In this document: positions 26,952 to 34,835 of the stretch, one piece after another
How the letters are laid out: each line of letters begins with the position of its first letter
Numbering within the stretch: position 1 is the first letter of the stretch
From: Pseudomonadota bacterium
Lineage (GTDB): Bacteria > Myxococcota_A > Polyangia > Haliangiales > Haliangiaceae
DNA: 54,430 nucleotides
Assembly: GCA_022360315.1 (NCBI GenBank)
Contig: JAKSDA010000296.1
Coordinates: forward strand, 1-54,430
Direction: 5' to 3'
Made by a program: the position numbers and the translations under genes
Notes under the pieces: model-generated
What the model saw: the letters and a program-made list of their open reading frames with translations, nothing else
Database searches by the model: none
What the model was told of the DNA's origin: nothing

Positions 26952-27926
26952 GTGAACGTATTGATCATTGCCGATCCGATCGAGCAGCTTTTGCCGATAT
27001 CGGACACCGGCCTGCTCATGTTGCGCGAAGCCATGAAGAGGGGGCACCAGGTGCACTGGTGCACTCCCGACGACGTATTTCTGTGGGATGGACGACCCCA
27101 GGCCCGGGCATCACGGGCTCAGCATTGTGCACCGGAAAGCCTGCCCACCGTCGACCCACAACCTGAAACCATGCTGCTCACTGCCTGGGACACCATTTGG
27201 ATCCGCAAAGATCCACCTTTTGACACCAGGTATGTCGATCTGTGCTGGCTGTGTTCGCTGGTGGAAGATCGGGTCCACTTTGTCAATCGCCCTTCCCTGC
27301 TCATTCGCCACCACGAAAAATTGCTGCCGTTCCAGGCCGTGGCCCAGGGGATCATCTCTGCTGAAGAACTGATACCCACCTGGCTTTGTTCCGATCTGCG
27401 CCGACCGCCGCCCGACGATTTTCCCGAGGGCCCCTGCGTGACCAAACCTTGGCTGGGATACGGTGGAACCGGGGTGAAAAAATGGGATTCGCTGCAGCAA
27501 GCAGTCGATTTCTTTGCCAGGCAAAAATCGCCAGAGGGCGACAGGTCCGGGCAGAGGGATGCGATCATGTTTCAGCCGCTGCTCCGCGAAGTAGCACACG
27601 TGGGAGATCGCCGGGTTTTTTACCAGGATGGACAGGTACGGGCCAATTTTGTCCGGCTTCCCCGCGAGGGAGATTTTGTATCCAATCTGGCCTACGGCGG
27701 GACAGCAGTGATACGGTCGATCACCGACAAAGATCGCGATATCAGCCAGCGGGTCGGCGATTTTCTGGCCGAACTCGGCATTGTCATCGCCGGTCTGGAC
27801 GTGATCGATGGCCGCCTGAGTGAGGTCAATATCACGGCACCGACTGGCTTTCAGATGCTGGTCCAGCTGGGCGGTCCAGAGTTGATCTCGGAGTACGTGG
27901 ATATGGTAGAGAGGCAGCTCGGGTGA
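26952..27926 (+). CDS. gshB: Glutathione synthetase, ATP-grasp
   Basis: A 324-residue GshB that joins gamma-glutamylcysteine and glycine with ATP. It starts with GTG behind GGAGGACC. The N-terminus (VLIIADPIEQLLPISDTGLLMLREAMKRGH) is typical. The ATP-grasp part contains KPWLGYGGTGVKKW, FYQDGQVRANFVRLPREGDFVSNLAYGG and the closing SEVNITAPTGFQML, close to the N-V-T-S-P-T-G motif of the family. Length agrees with E. coli GshB. No gshA is seen in this window. Confidence 0.88.
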   Translation: MNVLIIADPIEQLLPISDTGLLMLREAMKRGHQVHWCTPDDVFLWDGRPQARASRAQHCAPESLPTVDPQPETMLLTAWDTIWIRKDPPFDTRYVDLCWLCSLVEDRVHFVNRPSLLIRHHEKLLPFQAVAQGIISAEELIPTWLCSDLRRPPPDDFPEGPCVTKPWLGYGGTGVKKWDSLQQAVDFFARQKSPEGDRSGQRDAIMFQPLLREVAHVGDRRVFYQDGQVRANFVRLPREGDFVSNLAYGGTAVIRSITDKDRDISQRVGDFLAELGIVIAGLDVIDGRLSEVNITAPTGFQMLVQLGGPELISEYVDMVERQLG

Positions 27927-27946
27927 GATAACAGCGTCGCCGGAAG

Positions 27947-27975
27947 GTGACATATATGTGACATTTAAGTGACAA
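27947..27975 (-). promoter_or_regulatory. Three direct repeats with 11-bp pitch, Pho-box-like
   Basis: Read on the minus strand: TGTCAC-N5-TGTCAC-N5-TGTCAC, in exact 11-bp steps; on the plus strand GTGACAT at 27947 and 27958, and GTGACAA at 27969. The PhoB box (C-T-G-T-C-A-T/C in 11-bp steps) is closely similar. It lies about 40 bp before the CotH lipoprotein start. The same spacing, with CATCAC/TATCAC units, is found at 44771-44798. OmpR/PhoB-type regulators bind such direct repeats. Confidence 0.6.
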
Positions 27976-28014
27976 TGGCGCCCCAGCCTGGTAACGTGGA
28001 TTGTTCTGAAAGGA

Positions 28015-29763
28015 GTGGGCGCCATCGACCTCGAGCACCGATTCCATTCACACGACGATCGTTTCCAAGTAGTCCGGGTCGCGTATCAGAGCGTACCGCT
28101 GGCGTGCGGACATAAAACCGACTGTTCGATCGTCGTGGTAGCAACCATTGCTGCCCTTTTGGGGGCGACTGGGTGTGGTGGTGCCTCGGAGCCTACATCT
28201 CCACCGAATGGCCAGCCAGACAGCGGTGTGTCGCCTGCCGAGCCTACCGACGATCTGGTCGACGACCGTTCGGTATATGAGCAGGACGATCTGCAAGTCC
28301 GCACCCTTCGCGTCACCGTATGGGATCTGGCTGGCCTCGACCGGGTCCATGCTGACGAGCCTGGTGCCGAAGTTGCGGCCTTGGTGCAGGCCGACGGATT
28401 TGCCGGGGATGTGACCACGCCCAACGCCAGCCTGCGTCTTCGCGGCAAGAGTTCCCGCGCTGCCGAGCAGAAATCCTACCGGATCCGGTTGGCGAGCAAC
28501 ACCGACCTATGGCGCGGTCACCGCGTGATCAACCTCAACAAGCATCCGTACGATCTGACTCGTGTCCGCAACAAGCTCGCCTTCGACCTGTTCCGACGGG
28601 TTCCCCACATGACCAGTCTGCACAGCGGATTTGTGCGACTCGTACTCAACGGCGAGGATATGGGGTTGTTTACTCAGATCGAGCGCCCGGACCGGCTTTT
28701 TCTCATCGCCCACGGGCTGGACCCCGCAGGTGCGCTATACAAGGCCGAGGAGTTCATGTTCGACGACATCGACTCAGCGACCTTCGACGATCCGGATCAG
28801 CTGAGCCAGATCGTCGAAGTCAAGGCCCATCCAGACCACGAAACGCTGGCTGCCATGCTGACAGCGGTCAACGACGAGGGTCGTGACATCGACGACGTCA
28901 TCGCCACGCATTTCTATCGCGACAACTATCTGGCCTGGCTGGCGGCCAACGTACTCATGGGCAATCTCGACACAGTCGATCAGAATTTTTATCTGTACAG
29001 CCCGTCCGATTCCGATCGCTGGTATTTTTTGCCCTGGGATTACGATGATGCGTGGGGCATTTTTGATCAGCCAGCGCAGGGACTTCCGCGCGGTCGGTTC
29101 GAAGAGGGGCTCGCCAACTGGTGGTTCCCGGTGCTGCACAATCGGTTTTTGCGCCGGCCCGACAACCTTATCGCGCTCAGCCAGACAATTGACGAACTGC
29201 ACGAGACGGTCATCAACAACAGCGAAGTAGTGAGCCTGTTGGCCGAGTACCGCGAGGTGGTGCGCGCCCATGTGGCCAGGGAGCCGGATCTTTATGAACT
29301 TCCGGTGCCGTCCGGCACGACCGGCAGCGAGGCGATTCTGGCCGCGTTCGACACCGAGTACAGCCGTATCGGCCAGACCAGCGGAGTTTTTCTTGCCGAG
29401 TACCGCGCCACCCTGAATCGCCCGATGCCAGTATGGATCGAGGGTCCGTACGACATCGGCGGCGACCAAATGGAGTTTCACTGGAGTGAATCGGTACGAT
29501 TAACCGACAATTCGGATTCGATCACCTACCATTTGCAGGTGCATACCGATCCTGAGTTTCCCGCCGCGGGACTTTTGGTCGATCGCCCTGATCTGACCGA
29601 GTCGCGGGCCAGTTTCAGTGCTCTGCCAGCGGGGCAGTACGTCGCCCGGGTGACCATCCACAGCAGTGCAGCAGGGACCTGGCAGCTATGTGCCAATTTT
29701 CACTACGACGACGACACAGACGACTGGGAAAAAGGTCTGCTCCGTTTCACCGTGGCGCCGTAA
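28015..29763 (+). CDS. CotH-type lipoprotein (spore-coat kinase family)
   Basis: A 582-residue protein. A lipoprotein signal ends in IAALLGATGC (Cys54); the long N-terminal extension suggests the start may be further down, but no better start codon with a ribosome binding site is visible, so the GTG at 28015 is kept with doubt. The CotH kinase domain covers about 95-400: ASLRLRGKSSRAAEQKSYRI (the usual R-G-x-S-S), LWRGHRVINLNKHPYDLTRV, RNKLAFDLFRRV, RLVLNGEDMGLFTQIERPD, NVLMGNLDTVDQNFYLY and RWYFLPWDYDDAWG. These fit substrate-binding and Asp-based catalysis of CotH kinases. A C-terminal Fn3/Ig-like domain (about 475-580) follows. Upstream are Pho-box-like repeats. Confidence 0.8.
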   Translation: MGAIDLEHRFHSHDDRFQVVRVAYQSVPLACGHKTDCSIVVVATIAALLGATGCGGASEPTSPPNGQPDSGVSPAEPTDDLVDDRSVYEQDDLQVRTLRVTVWDLAGLDRVHADEPGAEVAALVQADGFAGDVTTPNASLRLRGKSSRAAEQKSYRIRLASNTDLWRGHRVINLNKHPYDLTRVRNKLAFDLFRRVPHMTSLHSGFVRLVLNGEDMGLFTQIERPDRLFLIAHGLDPAGALYKAEEFMFDDIDSATFDDPDQLSQIVEVKAHPDHETLAAMLTAVNDEGRDIDDVIATHFYRDNYLAWLAANVLMGNLDTVDQNFYLYSPSDSDRWYFLPWDYDDAWGIFDQPAQGLPRGRFEEGLANWWFPVLHNRFLRRPDNLIALSQTIDELHETVINNSEVVSLLAEYREVVRAHVAREPDLYELPVPSGTTGSEAILAAFDTEYSRIGQTSGVFLAEYRATLNRPMPVWIEGPYDIGGDQMEFHWSESVRLTDNSDSITYHLQVHTDPEFPAAGLLVDRPDLTESRASFSALPAGQYVARVTIHSSAAGTWQLCANFHYDDDTDDWEKGLLRFTVAP

Positions 29764-29829
29764 TTCGGCCTAACCTCAAGGTGCACGCGACGAGCAGCCT
29801 ATGAGCGGCCCTGCTCGCTTTATCGTGTT

Positions 29830-30501
29830 CTATTCGGTTGTACACGTTTCGGCGCGCTTGCGCCAGACAGTGGCGAGCCATGGCTGACGGTGACGGGGTT
29901 TTCCGGGCGGACGGTAGTAGTGCTCCAACTCGACAAAACCTGCAGACGTCATGAATCGACGCCACTGGTCAAGGTCGAGAAAACAGCCGTATCGATCGCC
30001 CGACCAGCCCTCGCGATTGTTGCCGTGAGGATTGGAGCTGAACAGCACTCCGCCGGGAACGAGACACTGCCACAACTCGCGCAGCACACGGGGAAGTTCC
30101 TGACTGGGCACGTGAAACAGAGAGGCGTTGGCGAATATGCCATCAAACTGCCTTCCGGCGAGCTCGAGGGCCAAAAGGTCCTGCTGCAATACCTCGCAGC
30201 CCGAGTGGTCGCGAGCCATCTGCACGAACTCCTCAGCGCCGTCGAGTCCGATCGGCTGGTGGCCGAGGTCGCGGAAGGTAACCAGGTCGCGGCCCGGACC
30301 ACAACCGAGGTCCAAAATCCGCTGCGCCGCTGTTGTGGGCAGGTGGCGCAGCAATGCCTCGACGTTCTGACTCACGTCGTAATCGCGCGTGCCCTGCCAA
30401 TAAGACCGAGCGGCGTCGCGATAGTGGCCAAGCGTGCCCGAGCTGATAGTTCGGAGCTCGTCGCCGCTCAGACTTGCCAGACAGAGTGGTTTCCGGGTCA
30501 T
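29830..30501 (-). CDS. SAM-dependent methyltransferase (class I)
   Basis: A 223-residue Rossmann methyltransferase: RILDLGCGPGRDLVTFRDLG is motif I, PIGLDGAEEFVQMAR motif II, FDGIFANASLFHVPSQELPR motif IV, and CLVPGGVLFSSNPHG the next strand. Substrate cannot be told; relatives act on small molecules. It follows the CotH gene convergently. A gap of 36 bp separates it from the downstream end of the sigma factor gene, so both could be on one transcript. Confidence 0.8.
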   Translation of the reverse strand: MTRKPLCLASLSGDELRTISSGTLGHYRDAARSYWQGTRDYDVSQNVEALLRHLPTTAAQRILDLGCGPGRDLVTFRDLGHQPIGLDGAEEFVQMARDHSGCEVLQQDLLALELAGRQFDGIFANASLFHVPSQELPRVLRELWQCLVPGGVLFSSNPHGNNREGWSGDRYGCFLDLDQWRRFMTSAGFVELEHYYRPPGKPRHRQPWLATVWRKRAETCTTE

Positions 30502-30537
30502 CTTGGGAGCGCGGTCAGAACGGTCTCGCCGGGCCAG

Positions 30538-31431
30538 CTAGGCCGCCTGGGCCTGTGCGGTCAACGCGGTCTCGGCTGGGCGAGTGTGACGCTCCAGAGC
30601 GGCTCGGAGCTTGGCCTTGACCCCGACCTCGAGCTGGCGCACCCGCTCTCGCGTGACTCCGAGCTGGCGCCCCAGCGCAGCAAGCGTCTGCGCATTGTCG
30701 TCCGCTGCGAGTAGCCGGCGCTCGATGATGAGGCGCTCGCGACAGTCCAGAGTTGGCCAGACCTCCGCGATGATGGCCTGAACCAGTGACGAGACTTCGG
30801 CCCGCGCGATCTGCGATTCCTGGTCCTGCCCATGATCGCGCAGCATATCCAGGTGAGTCGCTCCACCCTCGCCGCCCAGCGGCGCGTTGAGCGACGCATC
30901 ACGCCGCCCAAGTCGCTCCAATGAGGTACGAACGTGGTCCACCGAGGTTCGAAACTTGCTGGCCAGACGCGATTCGATCGACGAGTCGCCCTCGCCGAGT
31001 TCGACCACTAACTTGGCGTGCTCGGCCTGCAGCCGAAAAAACATCTTGGACTGAAGCGCCGTCGTCCCCATGTCGACGATGCTCCAGTGCTTCAGTACAT
31101 GAGCCAGAATATAAGCCCGTATCCAATACCGCGCATAGGTCAAAAAACGCAGGCCGCGCTCGGGCTCGAAGCGGTCGATCGCCTCGAGCAAGCCCAAATT
31201 GCCCTCCGCTACCAGATCCGACAAATAGATCCCGTAACCGCGATACTTCTGCGCGATCTTCACCACCGACCGCAGATGCCCCTCGGCCAGCCGCCGGCGC
31301 GCATCCGGATCCCGAGCTTCTCTCCAGCATTGCGCGAGCCTCAACTCTTCTTCCCGACTGGGAGTCGCCAGGCGCTCGACCATGTCGACATAGGCCTGTA
31401 GGCTGGGTTCTTCGCTGATGTATCGGGCCAT
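30538..31431 (-). CDS. rpoH: RpoH-like sigma-70 family factor
   Basis: A 297-residue factor from the ATG at 31431; the frame continues upstream through repeat DNA only. Region 2 reads LVAEGNLGLLEAIDRFEPER and FLTYARYWIRAYILAHVLK, and QSKMFFRLQAEH matches the RpoH box (usually Q-R-K-L-F-F-N-L-R). Region 4 (LGRQLGVTRERVRQLEVG) is the -35 reading HTH. This fits the sigma-32 class, which drives heat-shock genes; several paralogues exist in myxobacteria, so a specialised role is possible. The C-terminal Ala-rich tail is unusual but harmless. Confidence 0.85.
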   Translation of the reverse strand: MARYISEEPSLQAYVDMVERLATPSREEELRLAQCWREARDPDARRRLAEGHLRSVVKIAQKYRGYGIYLSDLVAEGNLGLLEAIDRFEPERGLRFLTYARYWIRAYILAHVLKHWSIVDMGTTALQSKMFFRLQAEHAKLVVELGEGDSSIESRLASKFRTSVDHVRTSLERLGRRDASLNAPLGGEGGATHLDMLRDHGQDQESQIARAEVSSLVQAIIAEVWPTLDCRERLIIERRLLAADDNAQTLAALGRQLGVTRERVRQLEVGVKAKLRAALERHTRPAETALTAQAQAA

Positions 31432-31440
31432 TCCTACTAT

Positions 31441-31500
31441 CTCCGACAGATCGAATAGTCGGCCGCCCGGCCGCTTCGCATCCCTTGCCGCGCCGTCCGG
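31441..31500. repeat. Inverted copy of the ATGCGAAGCGG dispersed repeat
   Basis: CCGCCCGGCCGCTTCGCATC and then CCTTGCCGCGCC are, in reverse complement, the same element as 21704-21759. It lies immediately upstream of the sigma factor gene, so it could also be part of its control region. Confidence 0.6.
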
Positions 31501-31555
31501 CGGACGGCGCCGAGCAAGCCAGTGCACAGCATGCAGTCGATATGCGACACGTCGA

Positions 31556-31753
31556 TCAATCCTCTACCTCGTCGAGCCACATCATCTGAACAGCTTCCAA
31601 GATCTTCTCGCTGGAGCGATTCGGGTCGTCGTCGAATCCGTCGAGCTCGCAGATCCAACGGTGCAGATCTGTGAAGCGGATCGATAACGGCTCGACGTCA
31701 GGAAACTTGTCGGCGAGCTGAATCGCAATTTCGCGGGTATCTGTCCACTTCAT
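31556..31753 (-). CDS. iscX: IscX-type iron-sulfur accessory protein
   Basis: A 65-residue protein from the ATG at 31753. MKWTDTREIAIQLADKFPDV, LSIRFTDLHRWICELDGFDD and ILEAVQMMWLDE match IscX (YfhJ) almost over the entire length, including the acidic surface (DDDP) and tryptophans. IscX binds IscS and iron and tunes Fe-S assembly. Here it stands alone: no iscS, iscU, hscA or fdx is adjacent, and the next gene on the strand is the sigma factor. Confidence 0.9.
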   Translation of the reverse strand: MKWTDTREIAIQLADKFPDVEPLSIRFTDLHRWICELDGFDDDPNRSSEKILEAVQMMWLDEVED

Positions 31754-32009
31754 CACGCAATTTGACCTATCGAGTACGTGGACGCTCGGCCTCACCGCGC
31801 ATCCCGGTTCAGAAGCATCCGTTCATTATCGTTAACTATGACCTAAACTCTCACGTAAGGGTAAGATTTATCGACTTTATTGTAAATTTCAACCAGATGT
31901 CAATCATATTCACACGTATGAGGCAGAAGTTTGGTCGATTTTGTGGTCGTTTTGGTCCTTTCGATGCCCATCGAGGAGATACTGGTTGCAAACGAGGTAT
32001 CATCCCGCC

Positions 32010-33202
32010 ATGCGATTTGGCTTACTTGTGTTACAGCGGGCCCGGGATTGCGTTGTGATGTTGCCGGTGCTCGCCAGCTTGATGTGGGGCACTGGTTGCA
32101 GCACGAGCTGTAGCCGGGACAGCGGCAAGGCGGTCCCAGCGTCGAAAGACGCTGGCAGTGTCGCAGCGCCGGCAGTCGAGTCGCCGAGAGTACGCAGTAT
32201 TGGCACCGAGCGCCAGCTGAAGGTATTTCATGCGCCGCCACAGCTGCCGATTCATCATCCGGTACGTCTTGCCGAGACTGGCAAGGCGCCGCGGCGGGCA
32301 TTGCGCTATCGGCCCGCGCAGCCGGGCCAGAAGGGTGAGACCGGGCCTGTTGCGCGCTCGTTTGTCATTGCGGCGCGGGTCGGCGTACGCGAGCTCGACC
32401 AGGGTACATGGGGTCCGCGCGTCGAACTGCCCGAGATTCGCTACGGACTGGGTTTCTACTCCACGGCAGGCCCGGCGACCGGGGCAACCAGCGGCGATCT
32501 TTTTTTTCAGGTCCGAGGTCTCGAGGGCGAGATCGGCGAGGTCGACCAGTCGGATGCCAGGCTGGCCGAGCACGCCAAACGGGGGGCTGACTATTTTCTC
32601 ACCCGGTACCGGAAGCATCTCGAGCGGCGCCGATTGACAGTGCGGATCGACCCCAGTGGGCGCTTGAAAGAGCTGACGTTCTCGCCGGATCTGGCCGGGA
32701 AACCCGAAGCTGACAATACCCGCCGGCAGATCGAGCAGATCCTTGTCGAGAGTATTGTGCCGCTGCCCGCCCAGGCCATTGGCGCGGGTGCGCGCTGGAC
32801 CGGCAGAACCGTGTTGTGGCGAGACACCAGCGTAGTCACTCAAACTGCCGAGTACGAATTGATCAGCGCCAAAAAAGACCGACTTCGCATCGCGGTCAAG
32901 CTCACTCAGATCGGCGAGCGTCAGGTGGTTCAACTGCCGGATCTGCCGCCGTCGGTCACGGCCGAGTTGATCGGCCTCTTCTGGCGGGCCAGGGGTGAGT
33001 TCGAGGTGGATCTCACCTCGGTGACGCCGGTGTCTGCTGCACTCGAGGTCGAGATGCGCACCCATAACCGCCTGGTCGAACCCACGCGTACCAGGGAGCG
33101 TCTGGTTGAAAGCCTCGGTACTGTGCGGCTGGACTCCAGCCCCGTGCAGCGCAGTAGTACCGACAAAAATCTGGCCACAGGCGGTACCGGTCGGGCCAGC
33201 AC

Positions 33203-33209
<7 letters not shown>
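32010..33209 (+). CDS. Lipoprotein, unknown
   Basis: A 399-residue protein from the ATG at 32010 (GAGGT about 13 bases upstream); another ATG at 32058 would shorten it. Signal and lipobox end at LMWGTGC (Cys30). The mature chain has a low-complexity linker, then two beta-rich segments: WGPRVELPEIRYGLGFYSTA and GDLFFQVRGLEGEIGEVD, and GARWTGRTVLWRDTSVVTQT, TAEYELISAKKDRLRIAVKL, GEFEVDLTSVTP. The latter resembles the DUF6263-like lipoproteins that read as a beta sandwich in many delta-proteobacteria. No function is known. The end overlaps a convergent thioesterase gene by 7 bp. Confidence 0.6.
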
Positions 33210-33685
<476 letters not shown>

Positions 33686-33746
33686 AGCGGCAGCATAAAC
33701 GACTCGACTGGCCAGCGCACCTGGCCGGCACAAGCTGGCCCATATG

Positions 33747-34277
33747 TCACGGCGCGGGTGGAGTTTTGTCGCCTGGTCGGGGTTTTTTTGTCGCTCGGTC
33801 GCCTTTTTGTGTCGTTCGGTCGCGTTGCTGACCGGGTTGCTCGCTCGAATGTCCGGCCGTTGGCTCGGGGTTGTTATCGGACAGAGCGTCCAGCGCTTTC
33901 TCGATGGTGGCACGGGCCTGTGAAGTGAGGCCGCCGCGACTGGCCTGCTCGACAATGGCGCGCTCGAAGCGTTTCAGATAGGCGTCGAGCCCTTCGGCGC
34001 TTTTGTCCTCTTGCGGTTGTGATTCGCGGTCGGCTGCGCCGTAGAGATTGATCCACTGCTCGTAGCGTTTGCCCAGTCGCATCACGTTTAAAAGATAGCG
34101 CCCGGGGTGACCGGACCTGCCGAACAAACCGGCAATGCCCGCGACCAGACTGAGCGGTGCCAGGATGAGGTCTTTGAGGCCATCGAGAAAAATCTTGAGC
34201 TGGAAGATCGACAGGTCCCGGATCATGCGCCAGCGCCTGGTGTGGCGCGGCTCGACTGGCACTGGCAGACGCGACAT
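33747..34277 (-). CDS. Membrane-associated protein, unknown
   Basis: A 176-residue product from the ATG at 34277 (MSRLPVPVEPRHTRRWRMIR); the frame is open further upstream but without resemblance to a protein. One hydrophobic helical hairpin (LDGLKDLILAPLSLVAGIAGLFG) follows an amphipathic start, then a soluble helical part (KRFERAIVEQASRGGLTSQA) and a Pro/Lys/Asp-rich tail. I do not recognise it. It lies upstream of the thioesterase on the same strand. Confidence 0.5.
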   Translation of the reverse strand: MSRLPVPVEPRHTRRWRMIRDLSIFQLKIFLDGLKDLILAPLSLVAGIAGLFGRSGHPGRYLLNVMRLGKRYEQWINLYGAADRESQPQEDKSAEGLDAYLKRFERAIVEQASRGGLTSQARATIEKALDALSDNNPEPTAGHSSEQPGQQRDRTTQKGDRATKKPRPGDKTPPAP

Positions 34278-34485
34278 CGCGCGACCATACACGATCTCGA
34301 GTGCAAGAAGTGCCAGTGCAGTCGGCCTCGCGTCAGTGACGTGTCCAGAACATGCCACTGGACACGGCTTCGCCCCATGCGCTTCTGCGTATCGCTGCAA
34401 GTCGGCGAGAAAACGTTTTTTGGCCAGTGGCCCGGGACATGCATTGATATCGGTCAACGACCAAAATCAACGAGGAGAATTCGAT

Positions 34486-34668
34486 ATGTCAAAACAGGAT
34501 AGAGAATACACGCGCAACAACACCGACTATGAGACGGATGATGCAATGAAATATAAGAGACGTCGACACAAGGAGGACGAATTTTCCGACTGCGATGAGG
34601 AGGAGGACATCTCTGTGTTTAAGGTGAGTTTCGCCCCCCAAAAACCCGATCCAAAGTCACCTAATTGA
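34486..34668 (+). CDS. Small, highly charged 60-residue protein
   Basis: ATG at 34486 with a strong ribosome binding site (GAGGAGAATTCGAT in front). The sequence opens MSKQDREYTRNNTDYETDDA, then a basic stretch KYKRRRHKEDEF and an acidic stretch DCDEEEDISVF, with a Pro-rich end. The compact distribution of basic then acidic residues and the excellent start signal favour a real gene; the same frame is open upstream but without a comparable site. I do not recognise a family. Confidence 0.6.
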   Translation: MSKQDREYTRNNTDYETDDAMKYKRRRHKEDEFSDCDEEEDISVFKVSFAPQKPDPKSPN

Positions 34669-34710
34669 AAAGACCAACTGTCGCGTAGTTGTCTACGGCG
34701 AAGTCGTATC

Positions 34711-34763
34711 TGTCTAGTTCTGCAGCTCAATTTAACAACTGAGTGGGGTGGAGAAACTAGACA
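34711..34763. other. Hairpin after the small gene
   Basis: Perfect 9-bp arms TGTCTAGTT (34711-34719) and AACTAGACA (34755-34763), with an inner CTCA / TGAG pair. It lies 43 bp after the small charged ORF and before the convergent kinase end. It lacks a T-tract on both strands; it may be a transcript-end structure or an RNA element. Confidence 0.45.
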
Positions 34764-34835
34764 ATAATTGCTGGTGCCGACACAATTGGGGGGATGTGTC
34801 GCGGGCCTGGCGAGGGGAGATGCCTGAGATGAGCT

